A stretch of 64,000 bases of DNA from Craspedostauros australis. Lineage: Eukaryota; Bacillariophyta; Bacillariophyceae; Mastogloiales; Achnanthaceae. The stretch covers positions 1,116,001 to 1,180,000 of the forward strand of contig JAMXDE010000020.1 of NCBI GenBank assembly GCA_026770025.1, in the 5' to 3' direction. The notes under the pieces were generated by a model. It worked only from the letters and a program-made list of their open reading frames with translations, was not told the origin of the DNA and made no database searches. This document shows positions 62,077-64,000 of the stretch, piece by piece. A program made the translations under genes and the position numbers. How positions within the stretch are numbered: the stretch's first letter is position 1; the number at the start of each line of letters is the position of its first letter.

Positions 62077-63090
62077 AGAATGGGACACAGGCATGAGCGC
62101 ATCCACACATATCGCCAGCGTATCGGATATCGGTACGCATAGACACATCCAATAGAATACACCAAGATCGGCGCCGTCAGAATTGAACAGGTGACGACAC
62201 CAGCGAGTCTGATTTCGAAACGAGCCCAACAAGCGCGGGCACAAACACAAACAGGCAGCGACAAACATGGGTCGCTGGCCTGGAGCAATTGATTGAACAT
62301 CATCACACCATCACCAAACGAAAAGCAACGAACGAAGAATAGAAGCAACACGACCACAATGCAATGCACACATTAAGAACAACAACGTAGATAGACAAAC
62401 ATCGACAATCGACACTTCTCTCGCAACTCTGTCACAGTAGCTCTTCTTGCATGTAGTCCATGGTGGTTCCTGTTGCGTCATTGAGCGAGGGGCTTCTTGA
62501 TCAGGTTCGTAGTCGTGCTCTCGTCGTTTGGTAAAGCAACAATGATTCATTCGTATTCGTGCGGTAGAAAGATCTTCTGCTCGTCACATGATATTCAATC
62601 ATGCGTGTAGTACGGTGCATTGCAGTGCATTTAGTCCAGCACGTTGCCGATGAAAGGTTCAGGGGCTGGCACACCTACACATCGCGATCTCTGTGGCGGA
62701 ATGAGATGCTGTCGGATGTGGCCCAAGGGCATCGGAGATGATCCAAAGCAATCGAAGACAATCCACATGGCGGGCGAACGCGACACCAATGGGACATTTC
62801 TCTGTGCAGGATTGAAGGGCGGGACATTTCGATTTTGTTCTGGTGTGCTCTCATGAACATGGTCGATCAGAAGCGAAACTCCAGTTGCAATCAACGCACC
62901 TTCTTTCAAACCCATGTCACAACACAATGCCCCTTCCACACACACACACGAGGGTGAAATGAACGATCCCATTCGCCAGTCCTCGTCACAACCCACTCAC
63001 AAATTCGACAACAGCACAACAGCAACCGCAACAGACATAACAATCAACAACGAAATACACACAGCAACCACAACGACAACCACAACAATC
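62077..63090. other. Spacer between array genes 2 and 3
   Basis: 3' flank of copy 2 and promoter/leader of copy 3. Downstream phrases such as AGTCTGATTTCGAA (about 62207) match those after copy 1 (about 60649) and, more loosely, copy 3 (about 63560). No other gene is supported; minus-strand frames near 62311-62550 and 62631-62996 are unconvincing. Confidence 0.5.
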
Positions 63091-63435
63091 ATGTCTCCTC
63101 TCGCCATTCAATCCCAGACGCGTTCACAATCTGACTCGCACCTCGAAGTCAACAACATGTCAAGAACACAGCGACGCAATAGACTCCGACACCGCAACAT
63201 CACATTGCAGCCAGGAACGACTTTGCATCAGGCATTCTTCGGCGACGACGACTCCATCCGAGCATCCTTCGATCAGGAAGCAGAATGCGAGAAGTTCTGC
63301 AACCAGGGAAGACGGCGATACAGAGTGCGTCAAGATTCCTCGAGTTCCACCTCGAGCTCCATCTCCTCATCGAGCTCCACATCGAGATCCGCCAAGGCCG
63401 GCAGACCTCTGGTTGCTCCATTCGGAGAGTTTTAG
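63091..63435 (+). CDS. Small basic protein, tandem family member 3 (114 aa)
   Basis: Same length and layout as member 2, starting MSPLAIQSQTRSQSDSHLEV in both. Differences are few and mostly conservative (for example DDDSF to DDDSI, SVKAG to SAKAG). The start-to-start distance from member 2 is 1359 bp, from member 1 to 2 it is 1501 bp. The open frame extends upstream to 62914 only by lack of stops in CA-rich leader. Function unknown. Near identity to member 2 indicates recent duplication or gene conversion. Confidence 0.8.
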   Translation: MSPLAIQSQTRSQSDSHLEVNNMSRTQRRNRLRHRNITLQPGTTLHQAFFGDDDSIRASFDQEAECEKFCNQGRRRYRVRQDSSSSTSSSISSSSSTSRSAKAGRPLVAPFGEF

Positions 63436-64000
63436 GATGGGACACAAAGGTGGGCACGTAGACAAGCACGCATAGATACATCCATAGAACACGCAAAGAC
63501 AGCCACGTTTCCGTTCAGCCACAAAAAGCTCGAATTGAGCAGATGACAACACCAGCAAAGCTGATTTTGATCAGAATGCAACGAGCACAAACAGCCAGCG
63601 ACAAACGTGATCGCAGGTCGGCATGATCATGAATCCACAAATAGGAGATCAATCGACTGAGGAACAGCGCAAGGGCTCTCAAGTGACAAGACACGAATAG
63701 CAAAGCGAAGAAGCAATGCTCAACATTTAGAATACAATTGAAACTAAAACGGACATAGGCAAACAGTGAGAAAGCCACATGGCACTAGGTATGGCTATAC
63801 GATATGGCAACCCGTTTGTATGACAAGTATACAATGATGGTTCCTGTCGCATCAGTTTGAGGGAAGGAAAAGGAATATTCAAGTGTGGCACTACTGTATT
63901 ATATGAAAGCAAGGAAGTGAGTTGCATGGACCGCACACTGAATTGCATCGCGATGTAGATGGAATGAAACCTCGCTGCCGTTAAGATCGCGACGATACGA
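63436..64000. other. 3' flank of the tandem array
   Basis: Contains the conserved downstream flank of copy 3 (GCTGATTTTGATC, then AGCACAAACAGCCAGCGACA). No gene is supported. The array could continue beyond the window edge. Confidence 0.45.

Overview
The window looks like nuclear DNA of a stramenopile alga, most probably a diatom. The reasons are compact eukaryotic genes with few GT-AG introns, two adjacent proteins whose N-termini look like a bipartite plastid leader (signal peptide followed by an ..AFAP or ..AFT motif), several orphan proteins with low-complexity tails of the kind common in diatoms, TTAGGG-type repeats, and a decayed PIF/Harbinger transposon. This assignment is inference; no marker gene was compared with a database.

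Layout. 0-5 kb: the first exon of an unrecognised protein (minus), then a trypanosomatid-like mevalonate kinase (plus). 5-11 kb: gene-poor DNA with one copy of a 142-bp dispersed element and a degenerate 202-bp tandem repeat. 11-19 kb: an orphan Cys-cluster protein, an intact 908-aa transposase-like gene with a probable DDE core, and a wrecked prolyl oligopeptidase pseudogene. 19-21.6 kb: interstitial telomere-like repeats and the second, inverted copy of the 142-bp element. 21.6-32.5 kb: three long genes, namely a poly-Gln orphan, an 1809-aa dsRNA-binding protein spliced from two exons, and a TGS1-like RNA-cap methyltransferase with extra N-terminal domains.

35.0-45.4 kb is a single 10.47-kb DNA transposon with G-rich terminal inverted repeats and a 3-bp CTC target duplication. 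It carries a PIF/Harbinger DDE transposase (minus), a large unknown accessory ORF (plus), a roughly 211-bp satellite and CACCACAAC-type simple DNA. The transposase and accessory ORFs are free of frameshifts and are interrupted only by in-frame TGA codons, one and two respectively.

45.4-64 kb is the gene-dense end. It holds a glycosyltransferase-sulfotransferase fusion, an RCHY1-like CHY/RING E3 ligase, a divergent pair of probable plastid proteins (VKOR-thioredoxin and parvulin), a long orphan protein, a membrane-anchored cupin, and a tandem array of three paralogous small basic proteins that I do not recognise.

There is no operon-like logic. The clearest functional pairing is the head-to-head VKOR-thioredoxin and parvulin genes, both of which would act in plastid protein folding. 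The most novel items are the complete but decayed Harbinger element with its accessory ORF, the three-gene tandem family, the inverted 38-nt near-identical element pair, and the glycosyltransferase-sulfotransferase fusion.
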